NCBI RefSeq assembly: GCF_028372415.1
Contig: NC_092873.1
Coordinates: forward strand, 354,268,660-354,332,659
Reading direction: 5' to 3'
Length of the DNA stretch: 64,000 nucleotides
From: Notamacropus eugenii
Taxonomy: Eukaryota > Chordata > Mammalia > Diprotodontia > Macropodidae
The notes under the pieces are model-generated. The model worked only from the letters and a program-made list of their open reading frames with translations. It made no database searches and was not told the DNA's origin. The position numbers and the translations under genes were made by a program. Positions 40,090-55,300 of this stretch are shown here, one piece after another; within the stretch, counting starts at the first letter, position 1, and every line of letters begins with the position of its first letter.

Positions 40090-40712
40090 ACGTGCTATCC
40101 ATCCCCACCAGGATCACCACCGTTTTCCCGGACCAAGGCTGGGCAGAGAGATGCTCCAAATGGCCTCTGTGCGCACAGTGCAGTCCACGTAGCTGGAACT
40201 TCGCTCGTTACGAGGCAATCCCTGGGACCCGCAGCCTCCAAAGGCGGGGTTGATAGGGGCGAGGGGAGCTGCGCGTACAAGGGGGCACCCTGGAGAAGTC
40301 ACGCTGCGGGAAAACCACTGGGCAGCCCCGGAGGCCAACCACCTTGTGGCACATGCGCACCAGCGATGGCCGTATCCCAACAGTCCTCCGCGATCCCAGC
40401 GTGCCCCTCGGCGTGGAGAGGATTGCTTCCGGACCGTGACTTTTCACTTTCGGTCCCCTCCCCACCAAGGTCTCGGTCTCGGTCTGATAGGTCTACCCCT
40501 ACTCGCTCGCACCCACGTGACTTGACGGTAGAGGAGAAGACCAATCCAAGATCTTGATGGTGACGGGAAGTCGGACGAGGGACCATTGGGAGTCCAGCGA
40601 AAAGAAAGGGCGGGACCGGCAGCGAGCGCGGCTGCGCGCTGCGAGGGCCGGAGTCCGGGAGCAGTCGGGGCTTAGCTGCGGATCCTTTGGGGGCCTCCGA
40701 AACGCCGGCACC
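40090..40712 (+). promoter_or_regulatory. PSMB3: CpG-island promoter and 5'UTR of PSMB3
   Basis: CpG-dense DNA directly upstream of the ATG. Motifs: CATGCGCA (NRF1-like, near 40352), CTTCCGG (ETS-like, near 40427), CCACGTGAC (E-box, near 40513), CCAAT at 40540, ATTGG at 40585 and GGGCGGGA (GC box) at 40609. There is no TATA box. Transcription probably starts near 40600-40660, which would give a short 5'UTR ending GCCGGCACC before the ATG. Confidence 0.7.
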
Positions 40713-44848
<4,136 letters not shown>

Positions 44849-44902
44849 CTCTCCCCCCACCCCATTTTCCTCTCCCAGAACCCATTCATCTTTTCTTAAA
44901 AA

Positions 44903-44908
44903 AATAAA
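44903..44908 (+). terminator. PSMB3: PSMB3 poly(A) signal
   Basis: AATAAA in TTAAAAAAATAAAAGTAATAAG, only 55 bases after the stop, so a very short 3'UTR. T-rich CTTCTTTTTTGCTTTCTG follows as the downstream element. Confidence 0.85.
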
Positions 44909-45357
44909 AGTAATAAGATACCTCTTCTTTTTTGCTTTCTGAGCAAATGCCATAGTTGTTTCAGGGATTTCCCCCTTTATTCTCTTCCTGACTTGCAGGG
45001 AACTTTAGGTATTATTTGCCTTGCAAACTTGTCCTTTTTAAGGATTATCTGTAAAACCTTTCAGGGGGTCCTAGTGCTTCCTACCTACAACTGTTAGGAT
45101 CGGAGCTCTGTGAGGACTGGTAGGTATCCAGATCTTGTTGAAGGTAAACAAAATGTGGGAGAGTTTGGGAGAAGTGATAGGAGACAAAAGGAGGCACTAG
45201 CTAGCTGCACAGCTCTTTGAAGCCAGTGGTCTAATAAAGTATGGATGTCCCTTCACCAAACTGAGGCACTTTGGTGACAGCGAAAGTTGGCCTTGCAAAC
45301 TGGAAGGTGAACTCTACAAAAACCAGAGTGAAGAAAAGATATACACAAAATTTGGAG

Positions 45358-45363
45358 TTTTAT
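45358..45363 (-). terminator. PIP4K2B: PIP4K2B poly(A) signal
   Basis: TTTATT on the plus strand (AATAAA on the minus strand) with GU-rich TTTTGTGTATATCTTTTC downstream in transcript order. Another candidate lies at 44976-44981. Use of the first leaves about 400 bp between the convergent PSMB3 and PIP4K2B transcripts. Confidence 0.6.
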
Positions 45364-48300
45364 TTTTTTTCCTTGGGTCAGAGATTCATCTTGTAACATG
45401 CATGCATTTCAAAACAGTAATAGGGTCTCAAACTTCTCCAAGCAAACAGATAAGCACAGAGGACTGAAAATTCCTATTTAAAAAATGGAAACAGTGGGTA
45501 ATCTAGATGTCATGATTGGTGGAGTTTTTCCCTTCCCCTAGAGTTGAACCTAAAACTTTATTCACATTTTGTTTCAATTGCAATGATCCGGCTGTACTAA
45601 AGAGTGTGATACCAGTTAAGGAGCAATCCTGGACTTACTCCTTTGGAGGCATCACACTTAATCTCCTTTACAAATGACTATGAGCAGGGGAGAAAGTTCC
45701 TTCTGAAAGTTAGCCCCCTTTCCTTAAGATCTGCCACCCCAAGCTTCTTGGGAGACACAGACATGACATCAAGAAATGGTAAGAATACCTTTAAGTAAAG
45801 ACTTGAGAAGAGGGGAAAAAAAAGCACAATGATTACAAATTTTGTGATGTGATCTCACAGAGTTGCCATGTTTCAGATACAGGGAACTGGCCCTTTTGAA
45901 ATGAGCCATTCATTGACTCTTGAGTATTTGTTGCAATGCAATTTTCCCTTTGCTCTCTGTGCTTAACAAATTGATTCTGTCCAACCAATCCCCCAGCCTT
46001 TTAGTTCATATGGGAGAGCTTACAATTCTGTTCTCCTTCATGTATACTTATAAAGAGAGCTGCTTTACATAAGAATGTGTCATACTTTCCTCCATCCTAA
46101 ATTTAAAATAGTAGATTTTTTCTTTTTTCCTAGGATAAGAGGGGCAAAAACAAAGGAATACTCTCTTCTACCCAGAGCATAAATGTGTCAGAAGCACCAG
46201 CTGGGGAGGCCCTATCCTGAGACAGAACAGGAGAATATCAAGTTCAGTGGGATTAGCAGCCTCTTTACTTCTATACATCAGGCTAATGTTGCCACTATAG
46301 AATTAGTGGGAAACTAGAGATGGGCTCTTGGTTGCCAATCCTCTTGACAGATCTAGGCATGCTCCAGCCTGGTCTGGGGGGCTGATAAGTTGCTGGACAC
46401 CAAACACATGGGATGAAAAGAAAGAGGGGGTTTGTGTTTGTGTGTGTTGTGGTGAAGAATAGGGGTGGGATGTGAATGCATGCAAAGATTAGTGGTCATT
46501 GAGTTTAAAGAGGCCAGGGCCTTCAGGTAGTGGTCTTTATTATGGAGGTATAAGAATAATTCTTCACTGTGACAAGGAGCCTACTGGATTCTCATTTGCA
46601 GCCATGGACATTCAAACAGAAAGGTCTGAAGAGGATGATACATGTTATTCAGTCCCCTAAGTGAGAGAAGGGAATACAGTCCCTCTTAAATTCCATCTCA
46701 CCCTACCTTTCCTGTTTTAAGTCTTTACTCTCCAGAGACTCCAGAATTGCTCTCAAATGCATTAAAACTGTAACAGCTTCTCATCTCTTCTGTGCAAAAT
46801 CATAACGGGGGGAGAGGAGGGAAGGGTTGGACTCCACCCACTCAAAGAATATGGGGGAGACTGCCTTTGAACACCACCAGTTCCTTTTTTCTAAATTTTT
46901 TTAACCATTAAAAAATGAGAACACTTGAATAAACCAAGATGAACAGCTTTTAAATATTCTAATTCCAAAGGGCCAAACCTAAGGTTTTGAAAAATAGCAG
47001 AAAATGGGGTGAGTAAAGGCCTATAACCCTTTATAAAAACGCCACCAAACCACAACTCAAATGTTGATAACTCTTACCTTGCGGCTGGGAGACAACCAAA
47101 AATACTGTCTAGAAACAAGCATTTCAAACAGAATGCTACCTCAAAAATGTAAACAATATACAAAAAAAAAATTTAAAAACTGTAATGTTAAACAAGTTAG
47201 ATACCTGGGTAGTATATCTTTAAATGATAAAATCACATCTGCACTTTGTATACACATTATGGCAACATGATCGACAGATACAATGGTGGGAGCACAAGTG
47301 TTGGGAGGACATAATTTTCCAAACCTGTCAGACAACAGATGTCCAGAATCAGATCCAATTTTTCATTCTTGATTTGGGGATAGGATCAAGTCCAAAGCTC
47401 ATTCCTATATAATTCCTCTCCTAAGTCTGAGTGGCTTTCTGCAGGTCATTTGGTTCCACCCCTTCAAGTTTCATTCATCCAAGAAGCATAGAGCAGGGAT
47501 GAATCTAATCTATCTCTAATACATTCCTATAATGAACCCAGACCAAAAGGGTGGAGAATAAAAGCTTCCCATTCCTGCCTCAGAAACTGAGCCTAAACCA
47601 GCTCTCCCTACAACAAAAGAAATCAAACACCATTCCAAAGGGTGTGGAGAACCATATTGTCTTACGGTACTGTTTACAAGTTTCACTACTATTTGCCCTG
47701 GTTGTCCAAACCTAGGTAAAGAGAACATGTAAGAATGTCATCCTCCACCCCCCACATCCCTAAATCAGTATCTTCACTTGGCTGGATCCCTCGTGGCTGA
47801 GCTTTTTCTCTCTGAAAAAGGGTGAAACTCCCTGACCACATGGAGATCTATGCCTGGCTCATTTCTGAAACAAAAGTAAATCATCAGGGCCCCTGAGGTA
47901 GGAAAGAGCCTAAAACGAAGTTGAAAAAGCCTGTTATTTCTAAATGTGAAGACCAATGGGATGGTAAACTAGCTAGAAATCCAGGTGTATGTGGGGGAAA
48001 AAAAGTCATCCCAGATGGTGCTGGATCTTGGTCACACACATTACCAAGCACCTTAAATTTTAACTTCCCGGAAATGTTTCTCCAAATGACTCCTGGGTCA
48101 CTGGGAGGAGGTGCAAATAGAAAAGGGGCAGTCCCTTGCTCATTAACCTCAAGGCCTTTGGAAAGCTGCACCAGGGGTTGAAGAACTAGACATCTACTTG
48201 ACAGCACTTAGGCTTGCAAAGATCTCAATGGAGGAGACATTCTGGAACGAACATTTTCACTTTCCCCAGGCTAAGAACTTGGACACGCACATGTCCAAAA

Positions 48301-49076
48301 CAAAATAAGGCTTGCTGGGGGTGGGGGATGGGGAGGGGGAATTAGATCAAAAAGGAAGCAGTACACAAGATTTGGGGTGATTTTCACACTTCAATTCCTT
48401 GGGTTTTTAGAAGGGAAAGATAACTGAATACAAGATAATATCCATAGGCGTACTTTCTACTTCTGGGATCCACTGGGAGGCAGGCTTTGAGAAGGAGACA
48501 TCTGCCACAATCCCATGGGCATATGCAGTTTCTTTTAAAACAAATGGTTCCAAAAGCCACCACTCCCCTGTGGTTGGACTCCACCAAACTCTGACATCTT
48601 TGGCCATCAGTCCCCCATGGCCTGTGTTGGGTCATGTGGAGGGCTGGGGGAAGAGAACAAGTGTAGATGGAAGAACAATCTCATTTTTAACTTCTATGCA
48701 TGGTAGGCAGTGGAGAGAGCTGCACTCAATACCCTATTTGAAAAAAAAATCCATCCAACTAAACCCCCCAAGAGGTTTAGAAGTTACTGGCATTCTCCTT
48801 TCTGATGTCATAGCGCTTTGCTCTAAAGGGCCCCATGCAGGGAGGGCTACTTGGGCTTTTTCATTAAAAGGGAGTTGGGGTGGGGGAGAACAGGATGACT
48901 TGCACACAACATTATAAATAGCAATGTTGAAGCAATGCGATTTAAAAAACAAAACCCAAATAAACCCAATGAAGCCCTGCCCAGCCTCTCCGTAACAAAG
49001 AGAGAGCCACTTTTCCACCAGGGTCAAGTGGGGGAATCAAGGGTGCACAGAAGATGAAGATTCCCATAAAGTTATA

Positions 49077-49079
<3 letters not shown>

Positions 49080-49112
<33 letters not shown>

Positions 49113-49139
49113 ACACACACACACACACATACACACACA

Positions 49140-49179
<40 letters not shown>
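49080..49179. repeat. (AC)n(TC)n composite microsatellite in PIP4K2B 3'UTR
   Basis: (AC)n with two ATAC interruptions, then an uninterrupted (TC)n. In the transcript it reads (GA)n followed by (GU)n, about 150 nt after the stop. Confidence 0.93.
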
Positions 49180-49181
<2 letters not shown>

Positions 49182-49330
49182 TGCACACGCTGCTACAGTG
49201 TCTTGTACAGTGTTGCAGGCTGTTAGTCTCTCCTCTGAAGTTCACCCCGCCCCCCACACTCTCCACCTGTTCCTCCTTTCTTTCCCAGATCCCACCCAGC
49301 ACTCAGGTTCTGGCTGCAGACAGATGATGA

Positions 49331-52300
49331 CTATGTCAGGATGTTGGACATGAATTCATTGAAGCGTTTGGAGTACTGCTCAGGGTTCACTGTTGAAATT
49401 TCCGCCCCAGCCTGCAATGCATAAAGGATATGTTAAAGAAAGGTCCTATAGCCTGCTGAATTAGGAAGGGTCCTATGCATGTGGTCTGCATACAACTTAT
49501 AGGAATCTATATAAAATACAGATTCTTGAAAGCAATTTTTTAGTGTTAACTGATTCTCATGCATTGGACCCGGCTTTTTTCTATTCCTCTCAGTGCAGGT
49601 CTCCCTTCAAGCTCAGATTCCCTTCCCCTCAGGTCTATAATAGAGCTGGGAGGTAAGTATGCAGGAGATGATGGTGAAGGTCCCAGATCTTTCTAATGTT
49701 TTATTTTGCAGAACAATGGATTTAGAAGGGGGGGGGGGAGGGAAGAGGCCTTTAGGGAGCAGTATAAAAACAAAAACAAAGTTATTACAGGCTACTGGGT
49801 GAGATGCACAACATCTTAAGCAGCCCTTTGGGAAAAGAAGCAGGTGGGATCACTTCCCAAGGGCAAGAGAAATACGGCCAAAGCTAGCCCACCTGCCTGA
49901 AGGGGCTGGAAGCCTAACAGAAACAGCAGCTTTCCCTGCAGCCCCGAATGTGGTAAGGAGGGGGCGGCAGGCCTCAGACCACCTCACCTCTCAGGACCAG
50001 CTCTAGGGAACATGAGCATTAGTTGATTAAATTAAGGACGTTTATCCTAGAGAAGAGAAAACTTAGGGGGGAAATGACAGCCATCTTCTTGCACTGAAGG
50101 ACTGCCATGTGTAAGAAGGATGCTCTGCTAGGCTGAAGGGCAGCAATGGATGGGAGGTAGCAAACTGAGGTCTGAGGTGAGGAAAAACATATTTACCATT
50201 AGAGAGATTGAGAAGCCCGGCTGCTTTGAAGCAGGGGGGCCCCAGTGTCTCAAGAGGCCACCCGGGCTTATTGCTGGCAGAAGCAGGGGACCCCTGAACC
50301 CCCTGCTTCAAGGTCTTCCTTGCTGATGCCTGAACTGGAACACTATAGACTCACCCCGTGTTTCACTGTTTTGGCAGCATGTGCAGCTTTTTTCTTGGCG
50401 TCGTAAGGTGTGAGGATGTCAATGATGGCCATGAAATACACCTCTTTCTTAGGGGCATCTGGCACGAAAATGGAGAGCAGGAGACAACAGGGACAGACAT
50501 AAAATACCTACCCCAGACACAAAACTCGGAGATTCTCGAATCCTCCCAAGACATCTTCTGAAAGCACCTTCTCAGTAACTATTTTACTGTATCCTCACAA
50601 GCTGTGAGGCAGAGAGATTAGATAAGCTTGGCCAATCCACTCCTGGAGTGTTTTCAGGTCTTTGTTTTTGAGTAACCCAGAAACCCTCCCAAACCATCTA
50701 CCCACAGATCAGGATCCTGCTAGAATCCCATCTTCCCTGCTTTGCACAACATGAACATGATGCTTCAACTAAGGCAGAAGAAAACAAATCCTACTGTGAA
50801 GCCCCTTCCCCTCTCCCATCCTGAGGAGACTCTATAAAACTGAGATAGAAACCCCTAGAAAAGTGAGTTCCTAGATGTAGCACAGAACCAACACAGGGAG
50901 GCTGGAGGGCATGGAGACAACTCATGAACCCAGTGGCCTATGTCAATTTTAACAGAGATGGCAGAAGCCAAGGAAAGGGGAAGACCTAAAAGTTAGAGTT
51001 GAAAGGGAGCTGAGATAACCCAGCCTGAAATGACTTGTCTAAGGTTATCCAGGGGAGGAACTGCAGATCCAGGCCCTGTGTGAATTCTCCAACCAAGGCT
51101 CTGGCTGCTACGTTGTTGCTGCCACAAGTAGCAGCTCTCACAAGTGACAACGTTCTCTGGTCACCGGCCTGGAGACAATATGGGGTGACATAGCAGTGCT
51201 CTCACTTACTTTCATGGCTCTTCATGGCATAAACATCCACAGATGGGTCAAATTCCCCAGGGCCAAAGAATCGGGGGAAGTTGAGGAGGTTGCCAGGGCT
51301 GTCAGGGGGTGTCCCATAGGAGCAGAGCAGGTTGCCGCCTACCCCGTCATTCTCACATTCCTCCTCCTCTGCCCGCTCCTCAACTTCCATCTCCTCCTGC
51401 TCTGCCCGGTCCACATCATGGATGCCCACCAGAAGGCTGTAATCCATGATTTTAAGCTGGGCCAGGAACTAAGGGACGAAAGAGAAGAAAGGGATTATAT
51501 GGAAAGTTCCAATGGGTTTTATAAAGGGAAAGGGGCAAACAGGATAAAAAGTTAAATGGTGAAGGAGGCCAGGAGAGGGAAGGAAGGTACCAAGTGAAAG
51601 AGGAAAACTTCAGCCCATGAGGGGAAGGCAACAGATTTATACTAACAATTCCCACCCCTTCCTTTACTCCTTAGCTCCCCTGGAGTAGACCCGGGATCAG
51701 CCGGGTCTTGACAAACACTTGACAAGCACTTTATTGGCCTCATTAAGTCAGAAACTTGGAGCTCCAGCTAATTTGGCAATGGCCACAAATGATCCTAGGC
51801 TGTTATCCAGATGTGACATACTGATTACAAACAGGGGCCCATGACGATCTATCTCAACTACTGGAGAATAAGCCATAGCCCTTGGCGAATCAGGTGTGTA
51901 ATCTCTGTGTATGAAGGTTAGTGCACTGTTCTGAGTCTACACTAGCTTACTGCTACTGTTAGCGTTATTAAATAATAACTGACATTGAACGTATTTTGAG
52001 ATTTTTAAAATGCATTCTGTATCTCATTTAGGCCCCACAACAACAGTGTGAGGAATATATTTCCATTTTACATATGGGGAAACTGAGATTTCCAGATGTT
52101 AAATGACTTGACTACAAACACATAGCTAATAAATGTCAGAAGTGGAATTTGAACTCAGGTCTTCTTGACTCCAAATCTAGCTTTCTTTCCTCTATTAGCA
52201 GCAGGTAAGAGAGCAGTAGGAAACTATGCCAATATTAAAATATGAAAGAAAAAAAAAGAATCAAAGAGAGTCAAGAAAGAAGGGGGAGAGAAGGGAATAT

Positions 52301-55300
52301 GCATTTATAGAGTACCTACTATGTACCAGATCCTTGTTAAGCAATTTACAAATATTATCTCATTTCAACTTCACAACACTACAAAAGTAGGTGCTATTAT
52401 TTTCCACATTTTACAGTTGAGGAAATTCAGGCAAACAAAGGTTAAGTGATTTGCCCAGGGTCACACACCTAGTAAATATCAGAGGCCAAATTTGAACTCA
52501 GGTATTCTTGACTGTAGGCCCAGCACTCTCTCCACTCTACAACAGCTGCTTCAGAAATGCCATGACATTTCTTTAAGCTGTTTTAATGCTAACATATGTT
52601 TCTCAAAGAACACAATGATTTCATAAATGAAGTGATTTAAAAGCAGGTGCTGGCTATACTTTTTATGTAAAGAAAAATAAGAGTGTAGCTAGGTGGCACC
52701 ACACTGCACAGAGTACAGGGTCTGGAACTGAAAAGACCTGAGTTCAAATGTGGCCTGACATTTACTAGGTATGTGAGGGACCCTGTGCAATTCACTTCTC
52801 CTCTGTCTACCCCAGTTTCCTCAACGATGAAATAGGGATAACAACGGCACCTCCCTCTCTAGGTTGTGTAGATCAAAGAAGATGATATTTGTAAAGTATT
52901 CAGAATGGTGCTGGTGCACAGCTGGTGCTTAATAAAGGCTTGTTAAAAATAAAAAGGAGCACAGGAAAAGATGACACGGTCCTTCTCTGGAAGCTCATCA
53001 TTTATGTGCGAAGGTAAAAGCACATACACAAACTCTCTTGAGCAACATTAAAATGGAAACATAATAGATCTGTGATCTAACAGCTGGGCAGGGATAACAG
53101 GCACACAGTTAGATGGAGTTCATCAGGGAAAAGGAGGTTCCTTAGTGACTTAGGTGGGGGTAGCCCTGAAGGGGGTGTTCCCCTGGATCACCTCCCATCC
53201 TCTCCCAAGCAGAAAAATGGTCATATTTATTACCTCCACATCCCGTTTTAATTTCTCCAGGAAATTCTTTTTACTCTCTTCCCCGACGTGCAACTTCTGT
53301 CCTTCATTGAGGAAATCGTTGTCTTTGAAGGTCGGCAAATCCTTGGCCTGCAGGAGGGGGAGGGCAGTGTCAGGCAGGCAGGGCAACCCTGGCGTCATCC
53401 ACCCCAGGGGTCCGAATGTCTGAGACACAAATGCTCAGTCTACATGATCACCAGCCCCTGCCAGCAAGTCTCAGTCCTAGCTTCTAGAGAGCCGTGAGGA
53501 ACCTAGGGAGGGCCTAAAGATGAGCAACAAGATAGAGAGAGACAAGGGCCTAGAAACAAAGCAGGAAGGTGCTATGTTAGTTATACGGAAGAATCTGCTG
53601 ATAAAGCTGAGGAGCCTTGTGGGAATCTCATTCTTTTAACAACAGATATCCCCTCTCCCCCAGGCCACCTGGGCTAGGCTGGGCTCAGGCCTAGAGCTAT
53701 AGGGGCATAAACAGCATGGTCCGTAAGGGTCTTGCCAATAGAAAGAATATTTAATTCATTCCCACTGAACCCACTCCAGACCTTTGGACCATGGACACTA
53801 AACATCCTAGCCTACCTTCTCTTTGTCGCTTGCTTCTCTGGAGACAGTAGAGCCCTGAGGAGGAATATAACAGAGGAGCAAGATGAGTCCCACATGATGG
53901 GTGGGAAAAAGAGGCAAATACACTATATAATCTTACAGGATGAGAGAAAAGCTAAGTCCACTGAGGAAACAAGACTGGCCTGGCCTCTGGGGAATGGAGG
54001 AAAGGCTGGGAGAAATGAGAAACACGGAATTGGGCAAAATTTGTTAGAGCTGTGGTATCGGAGCCAACTTCAGAAGTCTGACATGTGGATAGGCCAGTTA
54101 AATTTTATATGGAGGAAAAAAAGGAAAAAAGAAGTTCTACAACCACAAATTATACCTCAGACTCTGGCCAGTGGCTTAAAATCATGTGACCTTAGGCTAA
54201 AAACAAGACCAGGTGACCATGTGATCAATTCATCCCAAGCCATCTGTACTCTCATGCCCTACTGTGCACATCCCACTGAGAGTGGTTCAAGGTTGTCCTC
54301 CTTGTACATAAAGGACAAAAACTTTGGGGTTAATAGCAGGCTGCAACAGGCCTCCGGTCCACCATGTACTGAGCCCCAGGAAGGGAACATGGCACAGGAC
54401 ACATCTAGGGCAGACCACAGCTCCTGCAGCTCTTTCACATGCTTGGAAAATAAGAACTCATCTTTATGTGATATTTCAGGCTTACCACACATTATCTCAG
54501 TGGATCTCAGTGCATGTGGGAGGCCAGAGGCCCCACAGGTTCTATACCTTGAGATCGTACTTCCGATGTACAGTCAGCCGATGGCTGAACACATTCCTAG
54601 TGACCACCATGTAGGTCTCCACACCATCCACAGTCAGGCGGTACATGCCCAGGAATTGGGGCAAAAGGGTGTTTCCATGACACTCCACTATGAACTAGAA
54701 TGGGAGGGGATGGGAAGAAGAAGAATGAAAAGGGAGTAACGGTTGGATACATCCTAGGACTGATGGACCCTCCCCAGATATATCATGTTAGCACTCTGGG
54801 TTTCTACCCATCAAGAAGTTGGACACACTGTTTCCAATGAATCCCTGACAAAAGAGTGTTATAGGGGCCTGGTCTGAGGTGCACCTTGCTGAGAAAATTT
54901 GTTAGCCCCTTGCTTTAAGTTCCATCCCCATCCTGGGACCAGAGTTACTCCTTCCACTCCCCTTCCCTGTCTCTCTCCATGGCTTCTCCAGCACAGACTT
55001 AGCTTCTGGAGTCAGAAGCCACTAGGACCACCAAGTACAAAGAATCTGGTGAACGCACTAGCCAGGCTCCTTTTCAGATGGTTCCGAGACAGGTGGAGAC
55101 TCACTCCAGATGGAAAAGCCTCCTTAGAAAGGGACAATGCCAAAGTGTCAGTGGAGGAGGCTGGGAGAACTGTGCAGACATGGATGAGTGAGTAGTGTCT
55201 TCATCTATTTCAGGACAGGTGTCAGGAGAGGGGCAGTGGTTCGGCTATTAGAAGGTGCCACCTGTTTTCCAATAAGATGCTTCCTCCCGCTGTGGCCTTT

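Larger units (their letters stand above)
32040..40640. other. PCGF2-PSMB3 spacer
   Basis: Contents in order: the CpG island edge with (GT)n at 33087-33123; unique DNA 33500-34300 with an L2 tail at 34085-34210; a homeobox-motif-rich block 34440-34640; a MIR near 34780-34880; pyrimidine-rich DNA 35220-35540; a tRNA-Asn gene; reversed L1 tails (36480-36760, 38290-38870); a tetranucleotide array; SINE and MIR copies (37390-37530, 37640-37800, reversed 37860-38010, reversed 39790-40020); (GACA/GATA)n at 39206-39270; then the PSMB3 CpG island. No protein gene is visible. Confidence 0.6.
45335..49330 (-). other. PIP4K2B: PIP4K2B 3' untranslated region
   Basis: About 4 kb, continuous with the last coding exon, nearly free of interspersed repeats and AT-rich in parts (46860-47300). 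This supports UTR rather than intergenic status. A composite microsatellite lies at 49080-49179, shortly after the stop codon in transcript order. Long 3'UTRs are typical for this gene. Confidence 0.7.

Noticed and set aside
53732-54739. A 335-codon open frame on the plus strand
   Set aside because: It runs antisense through two certain PIP4K2B exons and their introns, has no domain-like pattern, and its composition follows the opposite strand's coding and repeat sequence.
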